Positions 54,889-63,693 of a stretch of 64,000 bases of DNA are shown here, piece after piece. Position numbers and translations under genes: made by a program. The notes under the pieces are model-generated. The model ran no database searches and was not told where the DNA came from. It saw only the letters and a list, made by a program, of their open reading frames with translations. The stretch spans positions 1-64,000 of the forward strand of contig DLMJ01000030.1 of assembly GCA_002479255.1 (NCBI GenBank). Direction: 5' to 3'. The first letter of the stretch is position 1. Every line of letters begins with the position of its first letter. This stretch comes from Candidatus Binatus soli (GTDB lineage: Bacteria; Desulfobacterota; Binatia; Binatales; Binataceae).

Positions 54889-56372
54889 AGCTCGAGGTCG
54901 GCTTTCTCGCGCTTCGAATCGACTCCGACGATTACACGGCCCGGTGAGTACCTGACCTCGATATTTTTAACCACACCGAAGTGGCTTCGATCCAGCGCGT
55001 CCGCGACCCGCAGAATCGCGGCAAGGCCTCTGATCACACGGCGCTTGGCGGGGCTAAGCGACCTCAAATCCGGCGAATCGAGCTTGGGGGCTTGCTTGCG
55101 ATGTCCGCGAGCCGCCTGTGCGATGACCTCGATTTCGTCAGCGTCGAAGCCGAACAGCTCCGCATTCTTAATCAGGTAGTAAGAATGGCGATTGTGCCGG
55201 TCATGATCAATCGCGTGGCCAATATCGTGTAATAACGCCCCGAATTCAAGCAGTTCCCGCGAGGACCTGGGCAGCCCCAAAACCGGCGCCGTCGCGTCGA
55301 ACAGCTTGAGCGCAAGCCGCACGACCTGTTTGCCGTGATCGTTACTGCCCGCGAATCGCGCCGCCAGAGCGCCGACCGAGCGGCGCCGCGCGTCAGCGGC
55401 CGAGCGCGAGTCGATCTTGTGCGCGAGACCCAGCAGGACGCCTTCGCGCAGCGCCCACGTGCATGCGACCAGCTCCGGCGCACCGGATTTCTTCAGGATG
55501 AAATTTACCAGCGTGGCCGCGGCCGGCATCAGGTCCACCCGCTTCGCGTCCATTGCGGGAAGATCGACGCGCAGTGCCGCGTTTGCCGCGACCAAGTCGC
55601 GGGTCAGATCGGAAATTTCGCCGGCCGAGGCGCTCGCGCCATGCAGGCGGCCCAGTTCCTCGCCGCGCGAGGATCGCGCCATCGCGACCAGCGTGTTGAT
55701 CGTGCCCGACGTTCCGATTGCGCGGGCCACGCCGGCGCGCCGCGCCTTTCGCATCAGCGGCCCGATCGCGCGCTCGAGATGCGCTTCCAGCCCGCTCAAC
55801 TGCGTGCCCGATGGCGGGTCGTCGATGAGAAATCGCTCGGCCAGCCGCGCCGCACCGAGCTTCACGCTGTGCATCCATAGCGGCCGCCCGTCCTGCACCA
55901 GCACCAATTCCACGCTGCCGCCGCCGACGTCGATCAGCAAATGAGGTCCGCCGTCGAGTCCCAGTGCGTGGCGCGCCGCCTGAAAGATCAGTCGCGCCTC
56001 GTCGAGTCCGGAGATTACTTCAACCGTCAGTCCCGTCTCGCGCTTGATGCGCCGGATGAATTCCGCACGATTGCGTGCTTCGCGCACCGCGCTGGTCGCC
56101 ACGGCGCGCAATCGGTCCACCCTGCGCACTTGCAGCAGCCGTTTGAAGTTCAGCAGTGCGCGCACCGCGAGGTCCATCGATTCTGCGGTCAGCCGTCCCG
56201 TCGTGAACGAGCGCCGGCCCAACCGCACCATCTCTTTGACGCGGTCAACGACCTCGAGGTGACCCTCGCGGTTCACGTCCGCCACGATCATGTGGACGGA
56301 GTTGGATCCGACATCGATGGCTCCCAGCCGCTTCGATAGAAGGTGGCGTCGCTGCCGCTCGAAGTCATCCAT
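54693..56372 (-). CDS. ppx: Ppx/GppA exopolyphosphatase family protein with HD domain
   Basis: The 559-residue protein has the Ppx/GppA actin-like ATPase fold (AIDVGSNSVHMIVADV, LLIDVGGGSVELVLVQDG, GTSGTINTLV) and a C-terminal HD-type domain (LLHDIGHAIDHDRHNRHSYYLI). It hydrolyses terminal phosphates of polyphosphate, and some members also cleave pppGpp. The ATG at 56372 is preferred (GGGGCAAT upstream); the in-frame TTG at 56417 is unlikely. The C-terminal 60 residues (LPQYLPPTATLVHPLSGLSLRPG and the basic RPRPCSKRR tail) are unusual, and lie in the stretch shared with the downstream tmk in a different frame. Confidence 0.92.
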   Translation of the reverse strand: MDDFERQRRHLLSKRLGAIDVGSNSVHMIVADVNREGHLEVVDRVKEMVRLGRRSFTTGRLTAESMDLAVRALLNFKRLLQVRRVDRLRAVATSAVREARNRAEFIRRIKRETGLTVEVISGLDEARLIFQAARHALGLDGGPHLLIDVGGGSVELVLVQDGRPLWMHSVKLGAARLAERFLIDDPPSGTQLSGLEAHLERAIGPLMRKARRAGVARAIGTSGTINTLVAMARSSRGEELGRLHGASASAGEISDLTRDLVAANAALRVDLPAMDAKRVDLMPAAATLVNFILKKSGAPELVACTWALREGVLLGLAHKIDSRSAADARRRSVGALAARFAGSNDHGKQVVRLALKLFDATAPVLGLPRSSRELLEFGALLHDIGHAIDHDRHNRHSYYLIKNAELFGFDADEIEVIAQAARGHRKQAPKLDSPDLRSLSPAKRRVIRGLAAILRVADALDRSHFGVVKNIEVRYSPGRVIVGVDSKREKADLELWTCERRTDLLSRLLDRQVVLQRQSCLPQYLPPTATLVHPLSGLSLRPGPRPRPCSKRRIPIADD

Positions 56373-56544
56373 ATTGCCCCAATCCGCACCGGCGCGCTGA
56401 AAATATCGCGCACTCAACCTGCGATGATTAGAAAGGATGCGCGTTACGACGCGATGAACGCCGAATGTCGAATTTGTTTTCGCGGTATCATCGCAAATCC
56501 ATCAGGTTTAATCTGAACCGAGCACGCCGCACGGACGTATTTGC

Positions 56545-58149
56545 TTGGCATCCGCAGCCTCATCCGCGATTGGAATCGACCATCCCGAGTACGGGTCCTC
56601 CAGCCACAAGTGGCTGATTGCGCTGGCCGTGATGCTGGGCACGACGCTCGAGGTCCTCGACTCGTCGATCGTCAACGTCGCGCTGCCGCACATGCAGGGC
56701 AGCTTTTCGGCGAGCGTCGACGAGATCGCGTGGGTGCTCACCAGTTACCTGGTCGCCAACGGGATCATGATTCCCATGACGGGATGGATCTCGTCGCGCT
56801 TCGGGCGCAAGCGCTACTTCATGATGTCCGTCGCCGTGTTCGTCGCCGCCTCGGGCCTGTGCGGCGCCGCTCGATCTCTCGATCAGATGGTCATCTTTCG
56901 ACTGATACAGGGCGCGGCGGGCGCGGCGATGGTTCCGTCGTCGCAGGCGATCCTGATGGAGACATTCCCGCCCAACGAACAGCAACTCGCGATGGCGACG
57001 TGGGGGGTGGGCCTGATGGTTGCGCCGATCATGGGTCCGACGCTCGGCGGATGGATCACCGACAATTGGAACTGGCGCTGGAATTTTTACATCAACCTGC
57101 CGGTTGGCATCGCTGCGTTCCTGATGGTTTGGACGTTCGTTCACGACCCCGCATACTTGCGGACCCGCCGCGCCAAGGGCGGCAAGACCGACTACGCCGG
57201 CATCATCCTGCTCGTGGTCGGGCTCGGCCTGGGGCAACTCGTGCTCGATCGCGGCCAGCGCGCCGATTGGTTCAGTTCACCATGGGTCGTTTGGGGTACA
57301 ATTTTTTCCGCGATCTGCCTCGTGGGACTCACGATCAACGAATTGCGCACCACCGAGCCGATTCTGGATCTTTCAATCCTTGGGATTCCCGTTTTCTCGA
57401 TGTCCGTGATGCTGATGGTCGCGATGAGCTTTGCACTGTTCGGCACCGGACTGTTGAATCCCATTTTTCTTCAGGAGCTGATGGGTTACAGCGCGTGGAA
57501 GGCGGGTCTGGTGCTCGCGCCACGAGGACTCGGCACGATGGCAGCGATGCTGATCGTCGGACAGCTTGCGCGCTACCGCTACGATACGCGTTCGTTGATC
57601 GGCGTTGGGTTCACCATAATGGCAATCGCCTTATGGACGATGGCGGGCTGGAACACTCAAGTCAGCACGTGGACGGTGACGTGGCCCAGCCTCGTCATGG
57701 GAGTCGGGATGGGCATGATTTTCCCTACGCTGTCCGCCACTACGCTTTCGTGCGTCAGCCGCGAGCGCGTCGGCTACGCCGCGAGCCTCTACAACATGAT
57801 GCGCAACACCGGCGCTGCGATCGGCATCTCCTACATGACAACCGTGCTCGTGAATCATGAGCAGACGCATCAGTCTTATCTGGTCGAGCATTTCACCGCC
57901 TTCGACGCGTGGAAAATGAGCGCAGCGTCGCGGCTCACTCACGGCGGGCGCGGCTTTGACTACATGCCGCAAATACTCACTGGCCAGAAGCAGGGACTTG
58001 GCATGGTGTACGGGATGATTCAGCGCCAGGCGATGATGCTGTCATTCAACGACATCTACCGCACATTGGCTATTGTAATGGTGATTCTGATTCCGACCTT
58101 CCTGTTCCTGCGCCGCGCCCAATCCAGCACCTCTACGGCCGCCCACTAG
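56545..58149 (+). CDS. MFS transporter, DHA2 family (EmrB/QacA type)
   Basis: The 534-residue transporter has fourteen predicted membrane segments and DHA2 motifs: motif A GWISSRFGRKRYFM, motif C-like GPTLGGWITDNWNWRWNFYINLPVGIAAF, and LEVLDSSIVNVALPHM in the first helix, where D at the DSSIVNVALP site is a usual proton-coupling residue. Such exporters pump drugs or other lipophilic compounds. No HlyD/EmrA partner is adjacent. The start is a TTG at 56545. Its stop shares a CTAG with the convergent macro-domain gene. Confidence 0.92.
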   Translation: MASAASSAIGIDHPEYGSSSHKWLIALAVMLGTTLEVLDSSIVNVALPHMQGSFSASVDEIAWVLTSYLVANGIMIPMTGWISSRFGRKRYFMMSVAVFVAASGLCGAARSLDQMVIFRLIQGAAGAAMVPSSQAILMETFPPNEQQLAMATWGVGLMVAPIMGPTLGGWITDNWNWRWNFYINLPVGIAAFLMVWTFVHDPAYLRTRRAKGGKTDYAGIILLVVGLGLGQLVLDRGQRADWFSSPWVVWGTIFSAICLVGLTINELRTTEPILDLSILGIPVFSMSVMLMVAMSFALFGTGLLNPIFLQELMGYSAWKAGLVLAPRGLGTMAAMLIVGQLARYRYDTRSLIGVGFTIMAIALWTMAGWNTQVSTWTVTWPSLVMGVGMGMIFPTLSATTLSCVSRERVGYAASLYNMMRNTGAAIGISYMTTVLVNHEQTHQSYLVEHFTAFDAWKMSAASRLTHGGRGFDYMPQILTGQKQGLGMVYGMIQRQAMMLSFNDIYRTLAIVMVILIPTFLFLRRAQSSTSTAAH

Positions 58150-58670
58150 TCCTTCATCTCCGCGAGCACTCGCTCGAAGACCTCCAGCGAGTGGCGATCG
58201 AACAGCACGAATTCCACACGCACGAGCGTCGTCGGACTGTCGAGATGCGCGCGCACTTCCTGGAGCATCACCCGCGCGCATCGCTCGATTGGAAAACCCG
58301 CGATGCCGGTGCCGATCGCCGGAAATGCGATCGACTTGAGCGAGTTCTCTTTGGCGCGCATCAGCGAGTTGCGCGTGGCCGCGCGTAGATTCGGCTCCGA
58401 CGTCGATTCTCCCAGCCGCATGCTCGCTGCGTGAATTACGTGCCGCGCGCGCAGCCGTCCCGCGCCCGTAATCGCCGCCTCGCCGATTGCAATCGGCCCG
58501 ATCCGGTCGCATTCCTGCTGGATCGCCGGCCCGCCCTTGACGCGAATCGCGCCCGCGACGCCGCCGCCCAGCTTCAGATCGTTGTTCGCCGCATTCACAA
58601 TCGCATCCGCATCCGCCTCCGTAAGGTCGCCCTGACGGAGCCCGATCTTTGCGCGCCAATCTTTACTCAT
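58146..58670 (-). CDS. macro domain protein (ADP-ribose-binding)
   Basis: The 174-residue protein has the macro-domain signature: ADAIVNAANNDLKLGGGVAGAI with the conserved Asn and Gly-rich loop, then FPAIGTGIAGFP for the phosphate-binding loop. Macro domains bind or hydrolyse ADP-ribose on proteins, nucleic acids or NAD derivatives. The closest pattern is the MacroD/YmdB/TARG-like group. The ATG at 58670 is preferred (GAGGTGA upstream); a TTG at 58691 is the other start. It overlaps the MFS stop by four bases. Confidence 0.93.
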   Translation of the reverse strand: MSKDWRAKIGLRQGDLTEADADAIVNAANNDLKLGGGVAGAIRVKGGPAIQQECDRIGPIAIGEAAITGAGRLRARHVIHAASMRLGESTSEPNLRAATRNSLMRAKENSLKSIAFPAIGTGIAGFPIERCARVMLQEVRAHLDSPTTLVRVEFVLFDRHSLEVFERVLAEMKD

Positions 58671-58799
58671 TGTCACCTCGTACCCAGTCAAAAAGTGAAA
58701 ACGTGAAACCGTGAAAAATGAAAAATGGAATGCGAACGTCTCGCATCGATTCTGTTATTATCGCGCCAATCGAGAATAACCCGAAACGCCGTGCTCACC

Positions 58800-60368
58800 G
58801 TGTGGATCAGCGAATGGACTGCTCGGCTGCGATTCGTCGCGCAGATTGCGCCGGCGCTCGTCGCGCTCGCGGGATGCGGCCAATATCGCACCGATCGTTC
58901 GCCCGGGACGATCCAGGTCGATATCGAAACCTCGCCGACCTCGACCGACCCGCGCTTTGCCACCGACGCGACTTCATCGCGTATCAACGAACTTATTTTC
59001 GATTCGCTGGTAAAGACCGATCGCAACGGCCAATTTGTCGGTCATCTTGCTGACCGCGTCGAGCATCCTTCGCCCACGGAAATTGTTTTTCATCTCAAGC
59101 ACGGGGTGCGCTTTAGCGACGGACGCGAACTGACGGCGCGCGACGTAATATTCACTTACAATTCGATTCTCGCGCCCGAATCGATGTCGCCGAAACGGGC
59201 CGGCATCGAGCAGTTGAAGTCAATCGATGCGCCCGACGACTACACCGTCGTTATGACTACCGCGCATCCGTACGCGCCCGCCCTTGAGATGGCGACGGAG
59301 GGTATCGTGCCCGCGGGTACTTCGCTGCCCTCGAAAGAAAACGCAGCCGCTCCCATCGGCAGCGGCCCCTTTCAGATGGTTGGTTACGCGCGCGATGAAG
59401 CCGCGCGGCTCGAGCGCAATCCGTATTATCCATATCCGTCAGGCGCGCCACGATCGATCCTCTTCAAGATCGTTCCCGACCCTACTGTGCGCGCGCTCGA
59501 ACTGGCAGAAGGTGTTTGCGATTTCTCGGGAAACAATATCGAGTACGACGTGTTGCCGTGGCTCGGCTCGCACCGGTTTCTGGAAGTCAGCAGAACTCCC
59601 GGTACTACCTACAAGTACCTGTCTTTCAACTTTCGTGATGCTCGCCTGCGCGACTTACGCGTGCGGCGCGCCATCGCCTATGCGATCGACCGCAAAACAA
59701 TAGTCAATACCATCTTGCGTGGCACTGGGCGGGTAGCTACCGGCATGCTCTCACCCGAGAATTGGGCATACGAGGCCAATGGCACTACCTATTCCTTCGA
59801 TCCAACAAAAGCGCGTCAACTGCTGGATCAGGCTGGCTACACGGCCGGAAGCAACGGGATGCGCGGGCTCCGATTCGAATACAAGACGACTCCGGAAGGC
59901 GCGCGCCTGGGCGAGGTGTTTCAGGCGATGCTTCAGCGAGTGGGTATCGAGCTGACTATCCGGACGCTCGACTTCGCCACCTATTACGCGGACATTCAGG
60001 CCGGAAGCTTCGACCTGACCTCTCTACAATGGGTCGGAATCAACGACCCGAACAGCTACTACATGGTATTCGATTCGCAGAAGACGCCACCGCACGGACA
60101 GAATCGGGGTTACTACTCGAACCCTGAGATGGATCGGCTGGTCGAAGCGGGAATGAGTACGGTCGATCCGAAATGGAGGAAAAAAATATACGGACAGGTG
60201 CAGCAACTCGCCGCCGAGGAACTGCCGTACGTTTCGCTGTGGTGGGTTGACAATGTGGCCGTGATGAATCGGCGGCTGGTTGGCTTCGATGCATATCCCA
60301 ATGGCAGCTTCCGTTCGCTCGCGACGGTGACGCTCAGTGGCCCCGGCGGCGGAGGGCAGTGGCAGTGA
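58800..60368 (+). CDS. extracellular solute-binding protein, family 5 (peptide/nickel ABC), lipoprotein
   Basis: The 522-residue precursor begins with a lipoprotein signal whose lipobox reads ALAGC (Cys at ~27). The mature part has family 5 motifs: LVKTDRNGQFVGHLADRVEHPSPTEIVFHLKHGVRFSDGRELTARDVIFTYNSIL and later the typical VRRAIAYAIDRKTIVNTILRGTG. It captures an oligopeptide, nickel complex or similar small molecule for the permeases encoded just after it. The GTG at 58800 is chosen because it makes a good lipoprotein signal; the frame starts with an ATG at 58725 that adds 25 residues. The binding substrate is unknown. Confidence 0.9.
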   Translation: MWISEWTARLRFVAQIAPALVALAGCGQYRTDRSPGTIQVDIETSPTSTDPRFATDATSSRINELIFDSLVKTDRNGQFVGHLADRVEHPSPTEIVFHLKHGVRFSDGRELTARDVIFTYNSILAPESMSPKRAGIEQLKSIDAPDDYTVVMTTAHPYAPALEMATEGIVPAGTSLPSKENAAAPIGSGPFQMVGYARDEAARLERNPYYPYPSGAPRSILFKIVPDPTVRALELAEGVCDFSGNNIEYDVLPWLGSHRFLEVSRTPGTTYKYLSFNFRDARLRDLRVRRAIAYAIDRKTIVNTILRGTGRVATGMLSPENWAYEANGTTYSFDPTKARQLLDQAGYTAGSNGMRGLRFEYKTTPEGARLGEVFQAMLQRVGIELTIRTLDFATYYADIQAGSFDLTSLQWVGINDPNSYYMVFDSQKTPPHGQNRGYYSNPEMDRLVEAGMSTVDPKWRKKIYGQVQQLAAEELPYVSLWWVDNVAVMNRRLVGFDAYPNGSFRSLATVTLSGPGGGGQWQ

Positions 60369-60372
60369 TCCA

Positions 60373-61293
60373 GTGATAAATTACCTGGTCCGGCGCTTGC
60401 TCGCGCTCGTGCCAGTCGCGCTCGGCGTGGCGACACTGACGTTCGCGATTATCCACCTTGTGCCGGGCGATCCGGTAGTTGCGATGCTTGGCGAGACCGC
60501 TGCGCCCGCCGACATTGTTGGGATGCGGCATCAGCTGGGCCTCGATCGTCCGCTGCTGGAGCAGTACGCGGCATATCTCGGTGGACTCGCCGTCGGCGAT
60601 CTGGGTGAATCGATTTCATATCGCAAGCCGGTCTCGCGTCTAATCGCCGAACGCTTTCCGGCCACAATCGAGCTCGCTGCGGCGGGGATGTTGGTCGCTG
60701 TGCTGTTGGCATTCCCGCTGGGAATAATCGCGGGTTCGAATCCCGGCGGCGCCGGCGACCTCGGCGCGATGGGATTTGCCATTGTCGGCATTTCGATTCC
60801 CCACATCTACCTCGGCCCGTTGCTCATGATTTTGTTTTCACTGGACCTGCGCTGGCTGCCGCTCACCGGCCGCGGGGGTCTCGAGCATCTGGTCCTGCCC
60901 GCTGTCACTCTTGGCACCGCGCTGGCCGCGATCCTTGCGCGGATGTTGCGCCAGAGCCTGATTCGCGTGCGCGAGAGCGACTATATGCGCACCGCGCTCA
61001 GCAAGGGGTTGAGCGCGCGGTCCGCCCTTGTTCGCCACGGCCTTAAGAACGCGCTCACATCGGTCGTGACCATCATCGGACTTCAGATGGGCGCGCTGCT
61101 GAGCGGCACGCTCATCACCGAAATAATTTTTTCGTGGCCGGGTATCGGCCGCTTGCTGATCAGTGCGATAGGGGCGCGCGACTATCCGGTGGTCGAAGGA
61201 TGCGTACTCACGTTCGCGATGACTTACGTCATTGTGAACATGGCGACCGATTTCGTTTATGCGATCGTAGACCCGCGAGTGAGAATCTCGTGA
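60373..61293 (+). CDS. ABC transporter permease, DppB/OppB family
   Basis: The 306-residue inner-membrane protein has about six membrane segments, the N-terminal LVPVALGVATLTFAIIHLVPGDPVVAMLG (OppB start) and the EAA-loop MRTALSKGLSARSALVRHGLKNALTSV. It is one half of the peptide or nickel importer. The GTG at 60373 lies five bases after the binding-protein stop. Its TGA overlaps the next GTG (GTGA). Confidence 0.92.
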   Translation: MINYLVRRLLALVPVALGVATLTFAIIHLVPGDPVVAMLGETAAPADIVGMRHQLGLDRPLLEQYAAYLGGLAVGDLGESISYRKPVSRLIAERFPATIELAAAGMLVAVLLAFPLGIIAGSNPGGAGDLGAMGFAIVGISIPHIYLGPLLMILFSLDLRWLPLTGRGGLEHLVLPAVTLGTALAAILARMLRQSLIRVRESDYMRTALSKGLSARSALVRHGLKNALTSVVTIIGLQMGALLSGTLITEIIFSWPGIGRLLISAIGARDYPVVEGCVLTFAMTYVIVNMATDFVYAIVDPRVRIS

Positions 61294-62102
61294 ATGTGCG
61301 CGTCCGCAATCCGTCACTGGCTATTGGGGTGACTACTGTTGCCGCGGTCGTTGTCGCTGCGATCCTGGGTCCGCTGCTGTTTCGCGCCGATCCTTTGTCG
61401 ATCGATCTTGCGAACACGCTCGCCGGGCCCAGCCGCGCGCATCCGTTTGGTTGCGACGCGCTTGGCCGCGACGTGCTCGCCCGGGTCCTGTCTGGCGCGC
61501 GGCTCTCGCTCTCGATCTCCACCGTCGTCGTTGCGATCTCGCTCGTCGTTGGCAGCCTGATTGGCGCAACCGCCGCGCTGTCGGGCGGTCGAATCGACAA
61601 CCTGGTAATGCGCGGCGTGGATATCGTCCTCGCCTTTCCGGGAATCCTGCTGGCGATCGCGCTGGCGGCGATTCTCGGACCAGGTCTAATCGATCTTGCG
61701 ATCGCGCTAACTGCGATGGGATGGACCGGCTACGCGCGCATCGTGCGCGGCGAAGTGCTGACCTTGCGCGAGCGCGACTACGTTCTCGCTGCCGAGAGCC
61801 TGGGCGCCAGCCGGTCGCGCCTGCTGATGCGCCATCTGATCCCCGGCGTCGTTGGACCGCTTGCCGTGCAGGCGACCTTCGGAATCGGCGGAATCATCGG
61901 CGCCGAAGCCGCGCTTTCATTTCTTGGCCTGGGCGCGCTGCCGCCCACGCCCAGTTGGGGTAACATGCTTGACGCCGGCCGCGCCTTCCTGCTCGTCGCC
62001 CCGCATCTTACGACCGCGCCCGGACTCGCGATCGGGCTTTCGATTCTCGGCTTCAACCTGCTCGGTGATGGGATTGCGCAGAAAGTGGGGCATCGCGCCT
62101 GA
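61290..62102 (+). CDS. ABC transporter permease, DppC/OppC family
   Basis: The 270-residue inner-membrane protein has HPFGCDALGRDVLARVLSGARLSLSI (the OppC hallmark) and an EAA loop, RDYVLAAESLGASRSRLLMRHLIPGV. It pairs with the OppB-like protein. Start GTG at 61290 overlaps the previous stop in GTGA. The following gene is a phosphotransferase and no DppD/DppF ATPase is present in the remaining window, so the energy source must be encoded elsewhere. Confidence 0.92.
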   Translation: MNVRVRNPSLAIGVTTVAAVVVAAILGPLLFRADPLSIDLANTLAGPSRAHPFGCDALGRDVLARVLSGARLSLSISTVVVAISLVVGSLIGATAALSGGRIDNLVMRGVDIVLAFPGILLAIALAAILGPGLIDLAIALTAMGWTGYARIVRGEVLTLRERDYVLAAESLGASRSRLLMRHLIPGVVGPLAVQATFGIGGIIGAEAALSFLGLGALPPTPSWGNMLDAGRAFLLVAPHLTTAPGLAIGLSILGFNLLGDGIAQKVGHRA

Positions 62103-62183
62103 CGGTCGAGCGCTTCCATCGCCCGGCGTGCGAAGCGGGGAAATTTCGTGATACTCATTCTGATTGGGAAGTGAGCGCGCGCA

Positions 62184-63203
62184 ATGGACAAAATCGAACC
62201 CGGCGAAATGGTCCGGCGGCTGACCGGCTTCATCCGCACCGAGGGCCGTTTCGACAGCGTCGCGATCGAGAATTTTCGCAAGATGCCCGGCGGGGCGTCG
62301 CGCGAGATCTGGTCGTTCGATTGCTCGATGGAGCGCGGCGGCGAAACGAATCGTCGCGCGATGGTGCTGCGGCGCGATCCTGGCGCTCACAATATCTCCA
62401 CCAGTCGCCGTCACGAGTTCATGGTGATTCGAGCCGCTTTCGCAGAACGCATTCCGGTTCCCGAGGTGTTTTGGGTTTCGGAAGATCCCGCCGTTCTCGG
62501 TTCCGCGTTTTTCATCATGGAGCGGATCGAGGGCGAAACTTTGGCGCGTCGCCTGCTCCGCGACGACACTTACGCCCGCGCGCGCGAAGTGATGCCCGCG
62601 CAACTCGCCGAAATTCTCGCGAAGATTCATCGAATCGATCCCGTCAAACACAAGCTCGACTTCCTGGCCGAGCCGGGTGACAACGCGGCGCTGACCGAGG
62701 TCAGACGCTACCAGGAAAACTTTCGACTCTTCGCGCTCGAACCGCATCCCGCCTTCGAATTGGCATTCCGATGGCTCCTGGGGCGCGTTCCGAAAACGGC
62801 GCGCAAGACGCTCGTACACGGCGATTATAGAATCGGCAATGTTATTTTTGGCCCCGAAGGCGTGCGATCGATCCTCGATTGGGAGTTGGCGCATCTCGGC
62901 GATCCCATGGAGGACGTCGGATGGATGTGCGTGCGGGCGTGGCGCTTCGGCAATGATCAGAAGCCGGTCGGAGGGCTTGGCCCCCGTGAGGATTTCTTCC
63001 ACGCCTACGAAAAAGCCAGTGGCGCCGCCGTCGATCCCGAGGCGGCGCGATTCTGGGAGGTCTTCGGCAACCTGCGTTGGGGCATAATCACCATCAGCCA
63101 GGCCCGTACCCATATCGACGGATTCGTAAAAAGCGTCGAACTGGCCAGTATCGGACGCCGGACTGCCGAAACCGAGCTCGAATTGTTAAATCTCATCGAA
63201 TAG
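62184..63203 (+). CDS. phosphotransferase family protein (APH-like, ACAD10-type)
   Basis: The 339-residue protein has the aminoglycoside-phosphotransferase-like kinase fold. TLVHGDYRIGNVIF is the catalytic loop (HGDY/F-x-x-GN) and ILDWELAHLGDPMEDVGW carries the metal-binding Asp. Proteins of this size with MPGGASREIWSF near the N-terminus are commonly found with acyl-CoA dehydrogenases (human ACAD10/ACAD11 carry the same domain) and act on hydroxy-acyl substrates. The pairing with DUF6285 downstream supports this. ATG at 62184 has a weak ribosome site. Confidence 0.9.
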   Translation: MDKIEPGEMVRRLTGFIRTEGRFDSVAIENFRKMPGGASREIWSFDCSMERGGETNRRAMVLRRDPGAHNISTSRRHEFMVIRAAFAERIPVPEVFWVSEDPAVLGSAFFIMERIEGETLARRLLRDDTYARAREVMPAQLAEILAKIHRIDPVKHKLDFLAEPGDNAALTEVRRYQENFRLFALEPHPAFELAFRWLLGRVPKTARKTLVHGDYRIGNVIFGPEGVRSILDWELAHLGDPMEDVGWMCVRAWRFGNDQKPVGGLGPREDFFHAYEKASGAAVDPEAARFWEVFGNLRWGIITISQARTHIDGFVKSVELASIGRRTAETELELLNLIE

Positions 63204-63254
63204 CAACATGGTAGTTCCGCCGCCAACTAGCTAAACGTGAGCTGAGTAATAGAT

Positions 63255-63689
63255 ATGCAGGATCGACCGACTTCAGTTGAATTGCTCGAAGCGGCGGCCG
63301 ACTTCGTCGATCGCGAACTCGTGCCCGCAATCGAAGGCGCGCGCCAGTTCCAGGTGCGAGTCGTGGCCAACGTGATGCGAATCGTCGCGCGCGAAATAAA
63401 ACTGGAAGATCCGCTGGTTCGTAGCGAGGTGAAGGCTCTGGCGCGGCTGCTCGGGCACGACGCGCCGCATCTGCACAGCCTCGACGATCTGCGCACTGCC
63501 GCTGCCGGCATGGGCGAAGAGTTGACCGCGAAGATTCGCGCCGGCGAGGCGGACGACGGCGCCTGGCGCGGGGAGGTACTCGCAGTCGTGCGTCAGAGCG
63601 TCGAGGACAAACTGCGTATCGCGAATCCGCGCTACCTCGAGGGCGATATAGCCATTCGCAACGCCGCAAAGCCGCAAAAGGAGATCTGA
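63255..63689 (+). CDS. DUF6285 domain protein
   Basis: The 144-residue protein begins MQDRPTSVELLEAAADFVDRELVPAIEGARQFQVRVVANVMRIVARE, the typical DUF6285 start, and continues as a helical protein with a small conserved C-terminus (EDKLRIANPRYL). The family usually sits next to an APH-type phosphotransferase and an acyl-CoA dehydrogenase. No activity is assigned. Here it follows the phosphotransferase gene by 51 bp, so the two probably act together. Confidence 0.85.
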   Translation: MQDRPTSVELLEAAADFVDRELVPAIEGARQFQVRVVANVMRIVAREIKLEDPLVRSEVKALARLLGHDAPHLHSLDDLRTAAAGMGEELTAKIRAGEADDGAWRGEVLAVVRQSVEDKLRIANPRYLEGDIAIRNAAKPQKEI

Positions 63690-63693
63690 CTAT

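Noticed and set aside
61917..63113. 398-codon minus-strand frame opposite the phosphotransferase and permease genes
   Set aside because: Crosses two real genes without motifs; shadow.
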